Assembly: GCA_027214345.1 (NCBI GenBank) | Contig: JAPWHR010000005.1 | Span: 1 to 53,772, forward strand | Direction: 5' to 3' | From: Comamonadaceae bacterium G21597-S1 | Lineage (GTDB): Bacteria > Pseudomonadota > Gammaproteobacteria > Burkholderiales > Burkholderiaceae_C | DNA length: 53,772 nucleotides | Part shown: positions 9,065 through 17,455 of the stretch, in pieces | How positions within the stretch are numbered: the stretch's first letter is position 1 | Layout of the letters: every line of letters starts with the position of its first letter | Program-made: the position numbers and the translations under genes | Notes under the pieces: generated by a model | What the model was told of the DNA's origin: nothing | The model's database searches: none | Seen by the model: the letters and a program-made list of their open reading frames with translations, nothing else

Positions 9065-9845
9065 GCACTTACGATTCGATATCAACGAAAAGGTCGCAAC
9101 CATCCGCATAGATCGTCCCGAAAAGCTCAACGCTTTCACGGATGACATGTTGCTCGCCTGGGTTGACGCGCTCGAAGAATGCCGATCCAGTGATGCGGTG
9201 AATGTGATCGTCATCACCGGAACAGGCGGTGCCTTCACGACCGGGGGCGACACAACGGGATTTGCCAAGAGCGCGGCTTCGACGTCGGCAGGCATCAGGC
9301 ACCGCCTCACTGACTTCATTCATCGTTTGCCGCTGAAGCTCGATGAAATCGACAAGCCGGTGATCGCGGCCTTGAATGGCATCGCCACTGGCGGTGGCCT
9401 GGACATAGCCTTGATGTGCGACATGCGATATGCGGCGCAGAGCGCGCGCTTCGCGGAAACCTATGCGAGCCTTGCGCTGATACCCGGTCTTGGCGGTGCA
9501 TACTTGCTGCCAAGACTTATTGGTACACCTCGCGCCCGGGAGTTGCTCTGGAGTGCTGACTTCATCGATGCGCAGGAGGCGGAGCGAATCGGACTGGTGA
9601 ATCGAGTCTACCCGGACGACGAGTTGATGGACCGGACGTATGAATACGCTGGCCGGATAGCAAACGCATCCCCGCTCGCCATACGGCTGATCAAACGCAT
9701 GACGAGGCAGGACGCCCACACCGATCTGCGTGCTGCACTGGACCTCGCCGCTTCCAACATGTCCGTCGTCCGCGGTGGAGAGGATCACGACGAGGCCCTG
9801 CGCGCATTGAAAGAACGAAGGCCGCCGCAATTCAAGGGAAAGTAA
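9057..9845 (+). CDS. enoyl-CoA hydratase/isomerase family protein
   Basis: 262 aa crotonase-fold protein. Oxyanion-hole elements are AFTTGGDT and IATGGGLDIAL. The position of the first catalytic Glu holds Asp (GGGLD) and that of the second holds Tyr (FAETYASL). It belongs to a recognisable subgroup with FAETY and LIPGLGGAYLLPRLIG segments whose chemistry may differ from simple hydration. The start ATG at 9057 lies inside the upstream gene, an overlap of 8 bases, indicating coupled translation. Confidence 0.85.
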   Translation: MSEHLRFDINEKVATIRIDRPEKLNAFTDDMLLAWVDALEECRSSDAVNVIVITGTGGAFTTGGDTTGFAKSAASTSAGIRHRLTDFIHRLPLKLDEIDKPVIAALNGIATGGGLDIALMCDMRYAAQSARFAETYASLALIPGLGGAYLLPRLIGTPRARELLWSADFIDAQEAERIGLVNRVYPDDELMDRTYEYAGRIANASPLAIRLIKRMTRQDAHTDLRAALDLAASNMSVVRGGEDHDEALRALKERRPPQFKGK

Positions 9846-9918
9846 CCGCAGCGTCGGCCGAACGGGTCGGCGCCTTGTGGCGTCAACTATTAGCAGGCAT
9901 TTTTACGAGGATTCAAAT

Positions 9919-11040
9919 ATGCACACACCAGTAATGAAGATGTTCGGATTGGAGGCGCCGATCTTTGCCTTTTCGCATTGCCGTGACGTTGTTGCCGCGG
10001 TAAGCCGAAGTGGCGGAATGGGTACGCTCGGCACCTCGCATTTCACCGCGGATCAACTTGAACTCGAGCTCAAATGGCTGGACCAGCATTGCGATGGCAA
10101 ACCCTACGGAGTCGACGTATTGTTCCCGTCCAAACAACCCAAGGAATTCGAGAATCTTACGCCGGAGACGGTCAATGAGTACCTGCCGAATGAGCATCGG
10201 GAGTTTGTAAAGGCCTTGTTGCGCAAGTACGACGTCCCCGAGCTTTCCAAAGAGCAAAGCGACGAGATGATGCGCGAATACATGTCAGATTTGACACGCA
10301 CCCACCGCGAAGCCGAGAAGCGTCTGGAGGTTGTGTATCGGCATCCCCTGGCCCGCATGATCGTCAGCGCCTTGGGCACTCCTCCTCCCCATGTGATTGA
10401 GCGCGCCCACTCCTTGGGACTTAAAGTCGCAGGCCTTATCGGTCATCCGAAGCACGCGAAGAACCAGGCCGAGGCCGGCGTTGACATCATAGTCGCGCAG
10501 GGCTGGGAGGCCGCCGGTCACACCGGAGAGCTTTCGACATTGGTGCTGGTTCCCGAAGTCGTGGACCTCGTCTCGCCAGTCCCTGTGCTCGCCGCTGGCG
10601 GCATTGGCAACGGCAGGCAGCTCGCCGCTGCCCTTGCTCTTGGCGCGCAAGGCGCGTGGACTGGCACAGTGTGGCTTGGAACTGCCGAGAGCGAAGTCTC
10701 CCCCGAGGTCAAGAAAAAGTTGTTTGCTGCGACCTCCAGCGATACGCTGCGGTCCCGATGCGGAACCGGGAAGCCAGCGCGTCGGCTTCGTTCTGCGTGG
10801 GTGGAGGCGTGGGAGGCGGAAGATGCGCCCAAAGCGCTGCGGATGCCGCTGCAGTCGATGCTGGTGAACGAGGCACTGGAGCGGATCGTACGCTTTCGCT
10901 CGGACGCACTGCTCTCCTATCCAGCCGGCCAGGTGGTCGGGCAACTTCGCGAGGAAACCACCGTCAGGCAAGTCGTCTACGACATGCTCTCGGAACTGTC
11001 AAACACGATGGACCGCCTGAACAACGCAGTGGAGAACTGA
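9919..11040 (+). CDS. nitronate monooxygenase-family flavoprotein
   Basis: 373 aa FMN-dependent TIM-barrel protein of the NMO/2-nitropropane dioxygenase/FabK superfamily. Visible signatures: SRSGGMGTLGTS near the N-terminus, GWEAAGHTGE (the catalytic His region) and the phosphate-binding AAGGIGNGRQLAAALALGAQGAWTGT. It carries a helical insert of roughly 60 residues after LFPSKQ. Family members in steroid catabolism, such as IpdC, act as FMN-dependent acyl-CoA oxidoreductases rather than nitronate oxidases, and the neighbours here (crotonases, acyl-CoA ligase) favour such a role. ATG 9919 follows ACGAGG. The next gene begins one base after its stop. Confidence 0.85.
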   Translation: MHTPVMKMFGLEAPIFAFSHCRDVVAAVSRSGGMGTLGTSHFTADQLELELKWLDQHCDGKPYGVDVLFPSKQPKEFENLTPETVNEYLPNEHREFVKALLRKYDVPELSKEQSDEMMREYMSDLTRTHREAEKRLEVVYRHPLARMIVSALGTPPPHVIERAHSLGLKVAGLIGHPKHAKNQAEAGVDIIVAQGWEAAGHTGELSTLVLVPEVVDLVSPVPVLAAGGIGNGRQLAAALALGAQGAWTGTVWLGTAESEVSPEVKKKLFAATSSDTLRSRCGTGKPARRLRSAWVEAWEAEDAPKALRMPLQSMLVNEALERIVRFRSDALLSYPAGQVVGQLREETTVRQVVYDMLSELSNTMDRLNNAVEN

Positions 11041-11041
11041 G

Positions 11042-12682
11042 GTGGTACACATTGCAGTTCCCCTGCAGGAACGAACCATTGGTCAGGTTGTCACGCGGCA
11101 AGCCGAATTGATGGGTGACAAGGTCTTTCTCACCTTTACCCCTGATGGGCGAACCTTCACATACCGTCAGCTTGACCTGCTCTCGAACCGGCTCGCCAAC
11201 GGACTGATGGCACACGGCGTGGAACAAGGTGCGCACGTGGCGGTCATGATGGAAAACTCCCCGGAGCAGCTGCTGCTTTTCTTGGCGCTTGGCAAGGTAG
11301 GTGCCGTGGTGGTTCCAATCAACACCGCTGCACGAGGCGCTCAGCTGCGCCATCTTGTGGAGCTATCCGACGCAAGCTTTCTGGTGGTCGATGCGTCGCT
11401 GCAGGAATCGAACATCGCAGACGGGCAGCCACCACCGCCGGCAGTCAAGTGCATCGTTATTGCGGGGGAGGATCCGACGGCGCCAGGCAAGGCTATTCCG
11501 GGCGTCAACCGCGTCCCCTTTGCCGATCTCGAGCAGCATAGCGACGCCCCGATAGCGGTCAGGGCTCGCTTTCGCGACCTCGCCTTTCTTTCCTACACCT
11601 CGGGCACCACCGGACCGTCAAAGCTGAACATGTTCCCGCACGCCCACTGCCTCGGCTATGCGGCAAACAATGCACAGGAGCACGACTATCGACCCGAAGA
11701 TATCGCCTACGTGTGCTTGCCCATGTTTCACGTCAGCGCCTTGTTCGGGGTAACCCTTGCCGCGATGTTGGCAGGCTCCAGCATCGTGATGACCCGGCGC
11801 TTTTCAATGAGCCGTTTCTGGAGTGACATACGCGATTACAAGATCACGCTGGTCAATGCGCTGGGCGCCATGTCTGATTTCATCATGAATCAACCACCTT
11901 CGCCCGAAGATCGCACGCATTCCGTGCGTCTTTGCCGTATGGTTCCCGTCCCGCGTTACGGAAGCGAATTCGAGGCACGTTTTGGGGTGAAGTTGGTGAG
12001 CGGTTACGGCCTCTCGGACTTTGGGCAGATCACGGCGTTCACTGCGCAGGATCCGCGAGACAAACTCGGCTCAGCGGGTCGGCCACGCCGGGGCATCGAA
12101 ATGCGCATCGTGGATGATGATGATCTGGATGTTCCTGCGGGCGAACCGGGCGAGATCATCGTGCGCAGCAACAACATGTGGAATACCTCTCTGGGCTACT
12201 ACAAGATGCCGGAAGCGACGCTCGCGGCACTTGGAAACTTGTGGTTCCATACGGGTGACCGTGGACGCCTGGACGCAGACGGGTACCTCTATTTCGTTGG
12301 CCGCAAGAAGGATGCAATCCGGCGTCGTGGTGAGAACATCTCCTGCGTCGAGGTAGAACAGGTCATTGCAAAGCATCCAGCTGTTGGGGAAGTCGCGGTC
12401 TATCCGGTTCAGGCCGAAATGAGCGAGGAAGAGGTTGCGGCGAGTATCGTCGCCAAGCCTGGCCATACTGTCACCGAGCTGGAAATAGTCGAGTACTGTC
12501 GCCAGAACATGGCCTATTACATGGTGCCTCGGTTCATCCGACTTGTGGACGATCTTCCCCGCACCCTCAGTCATCGGGTCCAGAAGTTTCTGTTGGTAGA
12601 GCAGGCGCAAAGAGACCTGTCTTCTTTGTTTGACCGCGAAGCTGCCGGTATTGTCCTTCGGCGAGAGTCTGCAAGGGTCTGA
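11042..12682 (+). CDS. AMP-forming acyl-CoA synthetase
   Basis: 546 aa ANL-superfamily ligase that adenylates a carboxylic acid and transfers it to CoA. P-loop SYTSGTTGPSK is at 184-194, with the FHTGDRGRLDADGYLYF and GRKKDAIRRRGENI core motifs downstream. The usual A10 catalytic lysine is replaced by R512 in SHRVQK, as in some CaiC-like ligases. It starts with GTG at 11042 after GGAG in the preceding gene. Its operon partners (crotonases, racemase) indicate activation of a branched or cyclic acid. Confidence 0.87.
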   Translation: MVHIAVPLQERTIGQVVTRQAELMGDKVFLTFTPDGRTFTYRQLDLLSNRLANGLMAHGVEQGAHVAVMMENSPEQLLLFLALGKVGAVVVPINTAARGAQLRHLVELSDASFLVVDASLQESNIADGQPPPPAVKCIVIAGEDPTAPGKAIPGVNRVPFADLEQHSDAPIAVRARFRDLAFLSYTSGTTGPSKLNMFPHAHCLGYAANNAQEHDYRPEDIAYVCLPMFHVSALFGVTLAAMLAGSSIVMTRRFSMSRFWSDIRDYKITLVNALGAMSDFIMNQPPSPEDRTHSVRLCRMVPVPRYGSEFEARFGVKLVSGYGLSDFGQITAFTAQDPRDKLGSAGRPRRGIEMRIVDDDDLDVPAGEPGEIIVRSNNMWNTSLGYYKMPEATLAALGNLWFHTGDRGRLDADGYLYFVGRKKDAIRRRGENISCVEVEQVIAKHPAVGEVAVYPVQAEMSEEEVAASIVAKPGHTVTELEIVEYCRQNMAYYMVPRFIRLVDDLPRTLSHRVQKFLLVEQAQRDLSSLFDREAAGIVLRRESARV

Positions 12683-12688
12683 ACGACC

Positions 12689-13906
12689 ATGGGGCCACTT
12701 CACGGTCTTCGGGTCATAGAGTTCCAGGGCAGCGGCCCTGGGCCATTTGCAGGCATGATGCTCGCCGACATGGGCGCGGACGTGCTGTTGCTGGAACGCG
12801 CCGGTCCACCGAACATGGGAAAGTACGGGGAGCGACGCTTTGAGACCATGATGCGGGGTAAACGCTCCGTCACGTTGGACCTCAAGGCAGACGGGGCCGC
12901 CGAGGCTGTGCTGGAGCTTGTCGGTCATGCCCATGCCCTTGTCGACCCTTATCGGCCCCGTACGCTCGAGCGGCGAGGCCTTGGCCCAAGCGCATGCCTC
13001 GCCCGCAATCCAGCGCTCATTTACGGACGCATGACAGGATGGGGGCAGTCGGGTCCGCGCGCGGCCACTGCAGGGCACGACATCAACTACATTGCCTTGT
13101 CGGGCGTTCTCAACGCGATCGGTCGTGCCGGCGAACCGCCTACGGTACCTCTGAATCTCATCGGCGATATGGGCGGCGGCGGCATGCTGCTGGCCTTTGG
13201 AATCGCATGCGGCCTCATAGAAGCATCGCGCACCGGCCGCGGTCAAGTGGTGGATGCGGCGATGTTCGAGGGTGCGTCACTCCTCGGAACGCTTTTCCGC
13301 GGAATGATGGCGTCAGGCCGCTGGAAGGATGTCAGGGGCGAAAACCATCTGGACGGTTCAGCCCCGTGGTACACGTCCTATGAAACAGCCGATGGCTACT
13401 TCATGGCAGTTGGCGCCAACGAGGACGGTTTCTACCAGCTGCTGCTCGAGGGGCTGGATCTGGACAAGAACGCGGTTCCTGATCGCAAGGATCGGCTGCG
13501 GTGGCCGCAGATAAGAGCGATCTTCACACAAGCATTCAAGACGCGAACGAGATCGCAATGGCGTGCTGTGTTTGACCATTCAGATGCATGCGTAACGCCG
13601 GTTCTATCTTTCGCCGAAGCAAGTGTGGACGCCCATGCGATTGCCCGTGAGTCGTTCATCGACGTCAACGGAATCGTCCAGCCATCGCCTGCCCCGCGCT
13701 TTTCGCGCAACGCTGCCGACATGCCCGCGAAGCCGCCGCTGCGAGGCGAAGGCGGCCAGCAAGCGCTCCGTGACTGGGGATTCGATACGGAATCCATCGA
13801 TGCGCTTCGACGCCAGGGCGTCGACTTCATGTCGGATGACGAACTCGCGCAATACCGCGACAGTCCCGTGTCGGCGGACAGCCCTCCCACCAGGCAGGAA
13901 AAGTAA
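12689..13906 (+). CDS. alpha-methylacyl-CoA racemase (CaiB/BaiF family)
   Basis: 405 aa class III CoA-transferase-fold protein. The AGHDINYIALSG segment (H130) and LNLIGDMGGGGMLLAFG segment (D160) correspond to the catalytic His and Asp of alpha-methylacyl-CoA racemase (H126 and D156 in the mycobacterial enzyme), and VGANEDGFY fits the glutamate region. It therefore more likely epimerises 2-methylacyl-CoA than transfers CoA. Racemases of this kind let branched side chains (isoprenoid, sterol, bile acid) enter stereospecific beta-oxidation. It starts 6 bases after the ligase stop and ends the operon, 10 bases from a convergent gene. Confidence 0.85.
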   Translation: MGPLHGLRVIEFQGSGPGPFAGMMLADMGADVLLLERAGPPNMGKYGERRFETMMRGKRSVTLDLKADGAAEAVLELVGHAHALVDPYRPRTLERRGLGPSACLARNPALIYGRMTGWGQSGPRAATAGHDINYIALSGVLNAIGRAGEPPTVPLNLIGDMGGGGMLLAFGIACGLIEASRTGRGQVVDAAMFEGASLLGTLFRGMMASGRWKDVRGENHLDGSAPWYTSYETADGYFMAVGANEDGFYQLLLEGLDLDKNAVPDRKDRLRWPQIRAIFTQAFKTRTRSQWRAVFDHSDACVTPVLSFAEASVDAHAIARESFIDVNGIVQPSPAPRFSRNAADMPAKPPLRGEGGQQALRDWGFDTESIDALRRQGVDFMSDDELAQYRDSPVSADSPPTRQEK

Positions 13907-13916
13907 ACAGGCCTCG

Positions 13917-14705
13917 TCAAGAGTAGGTGGCGCCGCCGGTTGCGCTCAATGTCGCCCCGGTTACATGGCTGGAGGCATTGGAGACCAGAAAAGCTGCGAC
14001 GTCGGCGATATTTTCTGGTTTAGCCAAGCCAAATGGCGCTTGCGCAACGATTTTCTGGTAGACCTTTTGCCTGATCGGATTCAGATTTCCGCTTTCAAAG
14101 CGCTGGTGGATGGGCGTGTCCTCGACAAGTGTGACGCTTAAGGTATTCACGCGGACAAGAGACCGGGAGAGCTCCTTGGCCATGACCTTGGCTGCCATGA
14201 TCAGCCCCGCCGAGTGCAGCGCTACCGTGGTCTGCCCCGGAGTCGGGAAGCGCCCTCCTTCCGAGGTGATGAACAGGATGGCACCGCATTTGCGCTCCAA
14301 CATGTGAGGCAAGACTGCATGCACAGGGTTCAGCTTGATTCGGATCGTTCGAGCGACCTGCTCCGCCACCGCACTCGGATCGATGTCGGAAAAAATGCCT
14401 TGAGCCGCAGTTGACGCGCCGGCGCTGGCCACCATGATGTCCACGCGGCCGAAGTGCGCAATCGCCCGGCTTACCATGTCGCGCGCCTGAACCCCGTCTT
14501 CGATGTCAGCGCCAAAATAGACTGCCTCCCCACCGGCGCCTTTGATCAGCCGCACCAACTCACCACCCGCCACCATATTACGGCCCGTGACGACAATGCC
14601 AGCGCCATCCGCGGCCAATTTGAGAGCGACCGCACGGCCCAGGCCCGCTGTCGCTCCTGTGACAATGGCAATCTGGCCAAGTAGCCCGTCCTTCTGATAG
14701 CTCAT
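13917..14705 (-). CDS. SDR-fold protein with degenerate active site
   Basis: 262 aa short-chain dehydrogenase/reductase. The cofactor motif TGATAGLG (16-23) is intact and the NNAG region reads ASAGAS. The active-site Ser is plausible (S148, ITSEGG), but the YxxxK motif reads H164-SAG-L168, so both catalytic Tyr and Lys are missing. The C-terminus (VTGATLSATGGATYS) is family-like. The start at 14705 is preceded by CGGAG; a longer frame to 14732 is possible. Last gene of the Bug-crotonase-SDR unit. It may be a non-catalytic or re-purposed SDR. Confidence 0.8.
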   Translation of the reverse strand: MSYQKDGLLGQIAIVTGATAGLGRAVALKLAADGAGIVVTGRNMVAGGELVRLIKGAGGEAVYFGADIEDGVQARDMVSRAIAHFGRVDIMVASAGASTAAQGIFSDIDPSAVAEQVARTIRIKLNPVHAVLPHMLERKCGAILFITSEGGRFPTPGQTTVALHSAGLIMAAKVMAKELSRSLVRVNTLSVTLVEDTPIHQRFESGNLNPIRQKVYQKIVAQAPFGLAKPENIADVAAFLVSNASSHVTGATLSATGGATYS

Positions 14706-14762
14706 TGCGATTGCTCCGGATCCGACGCGCACGAACGCAGGACTGATTGGCGAGGCACGATA

Positions 14763-15524
14763 TCAGCTCCCCCTGAACACTGGTTTTCGGTGTTCTGCAT
14801 TGGCCTTCACCCCTTCCCTGAAATCCTCGGTGCTCCGAAGCCGACCTTGCTCTCGCATTGTTTCAGAAGCTGCTGCCCGGATGCGCTCGACGAGCCCGGC
14901 CCTCATCATGTGGCGGGTCGAGGCGACCGCGAGGGGCGCACAGTCAGCCATCTCATGGGCCATGTCAATCGCCGTCTGCCGTACATGCTCCCTCGGGACC
15001 ACGACATTGGCAAGCCCCGACGCGAGCGCCTCCAGTCCCCGGACAGTACGTCCGGTATAGAACATCAGTTCAGCTTTGTTCCTTCCGATCAGCTCTGGCA
15101 GAGTCACCAACAACGCAAATCCCGGATTCACGCCGAGCCGGGTAAAACTCGCTGCGAACTTCGCCTCGGGGCAGGTCACGCGGAAGTCGGCGGTGAGGGC
15201 GAGGCCAAGGCCACCCCCGATGGCGGCGCCATGTACCGCCGCGACAATCGGCTTTCTGGTGGAAAAGAGGCGGACCGCCTCCTCGTAGACACTCTTGACC
15301 CTTCCAGTGGCAAAGGCCTCTCCACCATCCGCACTGAAGTTTCCTCCCGCACAGAATGCCTTGCCTTCAGCCGCGAGCACAACGGCCCGGCACGTCTGCT
15401 GGCAGTCGAGTTCCTCGAGTGCATCCGCGAGTTGCTCGACGAGCGCCATGTCAAGAAAGTTATAGGGAGGGCGGTTGATCGTGACGATAGCCACGAAGCC
15501 CTGCTGTCGCACGTCCAAGTTCAT
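14763..15524 (-). CDS. enoyl-CoA hydratase/isomerase family protein
   Basis: 253 aa crotonase-fold protein. Oxyanion-hole segments are AFCAGGNFS and AAIGGGLGLAL. Both hydratase glutamates are absent (GGGLG and AASFTRLG), and the LGVNPGFALLVTLPELIG segment marks a subgroup usually annotated as isomerase-like. The C-terminus EGVKANAEHRKPVFRG is typical of the family. It lies between the Bug receptor gene and the SDR on the same strand, 39 and 57 bases from them. Confidence 0.83.
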   Translation of the reverse strand: MNLDVRQQGFVAIVTINRPPYNFLDMALVEQLADALEELDCQQTCRAVVLAAEGKAFCAGGNFSADGGEAFATGRVKSVYEEAVRLFSTRKPIVAAVHGAAIGGGLGLALTADFRVTCPEAKFAASFTRLGVNPGFALLVTLPELIGRNKAELMFYTGRTVRGLEALASGLANVVVPREHVRQTAIDMAHEMADCAPLAVASTRHMMRAGLVERIRAAASETMREQGRLRSTEDFREGVKANAEHRKPVFRGS

Positions 15525-15563
15525 CTTTGCTTCCGCTTGTGCGCGGGGTGATGCACATGTTTC

Positions 15564-16538
15564 CTAGCGCACGATGCCAGCCGACTTGATGAGGTCTTTC
15601 ATCAATGGAATTTCGCTCTTGATCTTTGCGGCAAGTTCCTGGGGACCTCCGAAGGCGGCCGTCATTCCATTTGCCATCAAGTCTTGTTTCACCGTCGGCG
15701 ACTCGAGCACGCTTCGGATGGCTTTCTGGAGCACGTCCACGATGGGCGCTGGCGTGCCAGCCGGGGCCATGACGCAGTACCATGCGACCAGATCGAATCC
15801 AGGGTATCCCTGTTCAGCCAGAGTGGGCACCTCGGGAGCGATCGGACTACGGTTCGGCGAAGTGACCGCCAGTACATTCAACCTTCCCGCCTCCGCGAGC
15901 TTCATTGCGGTGGAGGTGCCGAAGAACATTGGCAAGTGCCCGGCCACCACATCCGACGCTGCAGGCCCCCCGCCCTTGTACGCCACGTGCGTCATAGGCA
16001 GCTGCTTGCGCGCCTTCATCAATTCGCCGGCCAGATGCATGACCGTCCCGGTACCGCCAGAGCCGAAAGAACCGTACGTTCTTGCATCGGAGACGATCAG
16101 CCGCTCAAGCTCAGCGACTGTCTTCGCGGGAATTTTTGGATTGACAAACAGGAACTCGGGCGAAGTGGCAACCATCGCAACCGGCGAGAGATCCGTTTCC
16201 GGGTTGTATGGCAACGCTGAACCAAAAAGGGTGACATTCGTGGTTAGCGGGGCGCCGAACCCCACTAGCAAGGTGTAGCCGTCCGGCCGAGCCTTTGCGA
16301 CCGAGTCCGTTCCGATGTTTCCGCCGGCGCCAGGCTTGTTTTCCACCACCACCGAGGTCCCCAGTTCGATCGCGAGTTTTCCAGCCAACAGCCGCGCAAG
16401 GTAGTCGGTGCCACCCCCGGGCGGTACCGGTACGATCATTGTGATTGGGCGAGCTGGATACTGCTGCGCCATTGCGCTTGCCGCCATTGTTGCGCCGATG
16501 AGAATACTGGCGCACAGTTGATAAAGAGAACGTTTCAT
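15564..16538 (-). CDS. Bug/TctC-type periplasmic solute-binding protein
   Basis: 324 aa periplasmic receptor of the tripartite tricarboxylate transporter (Bug) family, greatly expanded in Burkholderiales. A Sec signal peptide ends near MAASAMAQQ, followed by YPARPITMIVPVPPGGGTDYLARLL, whose GGGTD segment forms the carboxylate-binding loop. IGTDSVAKARPDGYTLL and VAYKGGGPAASDVVAGH are further family hallmarks. No TctA/TctB membrane subunit is in the window. First gene of a unit with a strong sigma-54-type promoter 69 bases upstream of its start, so it is likely induced with the pathway. Confidence 0.92.
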   Translation of the reverse strand: MKRSLYQLCASILIGATMAASAMAQQYPARPITMIVPVPPGGGTDYLARLLAGKLAIELGTSVVVENKPGAGGNIGTDSVAKARPDGYTLLVGFGAPLTTNVTLFGSALPYNPETDLSPVAMVATSPEFLFVNPKIPAKTVAELERLIVSDARTYGSFGSGGTGTVMHLAGELMKARKQLPMTHVAYKGGGPAASDVVAGHLPMFFGTSTAMKLAEAGRLNVLAVTSPNRSPIAPEVPTLAEQGYPGFDLVAWYCVMAPAGTPAPIVDVLQKAIRSVLESPTVKQDLMANGMTAAFGGPQELAAKIKSEIPLMKDLIKSAGIVR

Positions 16539-16606
16539 GTGTGTCTCCGGTTGTTAGGCCAATAAGGGCGCTCTTGTTCTTCAAGAACCCTGCTGTGCCT
16601 AAGCCG

Positions 16607-16622
16607 AGCAAAGAGCATGCCA
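16607..16622 (-). promoter_or_regulatory. candidate sigma-54 (-24/-12) promoter
   Basis: On the minus strand TGGCATGCTCTTTGCT fits the -24/-12 consensus with correct ten-base GG-GC spacing. The predicted start near 16596 leaves about 58 bases of leader before the Bug gene. It differs from the promoter at 52433-52448 at one base, and the similarity extends far upstream. Confidence 0.65.
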
Positions 16623-16778
16623 GTGCAGGATGGTCGCCAGCCGAGTCGCGTCGCCTGGCTGCTGCAGGAAGACCAGCGCCAGTGAGGCGAAGTCACGCGC
16701 TGCTGCGCTTCGCCATGTGAGCACGTGCCATGCCGTCACAATGCACACACGTGTCTTTCGGCAATACATTTTTTTGGC
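16607..16778 (-). repeat. promoter block, copy A of a two-copy conserved element
   Basis: Read on the minus strand, this segment runs from an A7 tract through ATGTATTGCCGA, TGTGCATTGTGACG and CAGCAGCGCGT to the sigma-54 core. It aligns with 52283-52448 on the plus strand; the last 100 bases are about 84% identical by eye. No protein frame is shared convincingly: the A-run differs in length and both frames end at different stops. I read it as shared regulatory DNA, with the distal 40 bases a candidate activator site. Confidence 0.6.
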
Positions 16779-16858
16779 TCTGTTGAGCCATGCCGACATA
16801 GCCAGGGCTCTCCGCGCTTCCCGGATGGTTGGCCGGCACTGCTGCCGCCGGGTAACGT
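16779..16858. other. short non-coding stretch behind DUF2889
   Basis: No gene. It contains TGGCTC/GAGCCA (6 bp, TGTT loop) at about 16775-16790. A 7-bp inverted repeat CGGACAG/CTGTCCG with an AGG spacer lies at 16864-16880, across the last codons of the DUF2889 gene. Either could contribute to 3'-end formation, but neither has a T-run on the correct strand. Confidence 0.3.
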
Positions 16859-17434
16859 CTATTCGGACAGAGGCTGTCCGCCGGGCGGCCGGTAATGTGC
16901 CGGCCACAGGCGCTGCACAATCGCTCGCTCGCGGCCGTATGCGTAGCAGCTGTCGATGCGCACGGGCTCGCCCTTTGCGTTGACCGCAGCTGCGTTTCTT
17001 TCGGAGTTCAGCGCGCGGATGCCCTGCAGCGCCGTGGTGGCCAGCGGGATCAGCATCTCCATCAGGTGCGTGCAACCTGCCGCGCCGCGCAGCCGCTCCT
17101 TCACAATGGCCGACCAGCCTCTCCCGATGCGCTCGCCCACCAGCCCCGAGAGCGTTCCCTCCGCTTCCTTGCAAATCCCGAAAGGCGTCACGTGCGATGC
17201 CGCCTGGATTTCCCTCACCATGAGGTCGCCGTCGATCGTTACACGGAGCCAGAAGTCGTGCAGCGCCTGACCTGCCGGCGTGGACTCCGTCGCGCTGAAG
17301 CGACGGAACTCGAAGGGCTTGCGGTCCACAAGGTGGGACTCCACGTCGTATCGCCCGTCCTCGCGCGCGTACGCGCGCATGTCGATGAAGCGGTGATGGA
17401 GTTCGCGGCGCGCGCCGGGGTCGGACAATGCCAT
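16859..17434 (-). CDS. DUF2889 domain protein
   Basis: 191 aa protein of the uncharacterised DUF2889 family. Recognisable segments: HHRFIDMRAYAREDGRYDVE with HLVDRKPFEF at the N-terminus, VTIDGDLMVREIQAAS, FGICKEAEGTLSGLVGE in the middle, and AAGCTHLMEMLIPLATTALQ with a conserved Cys-Thr-His. No signal peptide or membrane segment is seen. It is the last gene of a unit with DUF35, Ltp-like thiolase and MaoC genes, 21 bases after the MaoC stop and with CAGGAAA as ribosome site. Its function is unknown; the context suggests a role in acyl-CoA or side-chain degradation. Confidence 0.85.
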   Translation of the reverse strand: MALSDPGARRELHHRFIDMRAYAREDGRYDVESHLVDRKPFEFRRFSATESTPAGQALHDFWLRVTIDGDLMVREIQAASHVTPFGICKEAEGTLSGLVGERIGRGWSAIVKERLRGAAGCTHLMEMLIPLATTALQGIRALNSERNAAAVNAKGEPVRIDSCYAYGRERAIVQRLWPAHYRPPGGQPLSE

Positions 17435-17455
17435 TTTCCTGGACCTCTCGCTCCT

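Noticed and set aside
16775-16790. GGCTCTGTTG as an IS6-family terminal repeat
   Set aside because: Only ten bases agree with such ends, and no transposase or second repeat is present; it is part of a small hairpin.
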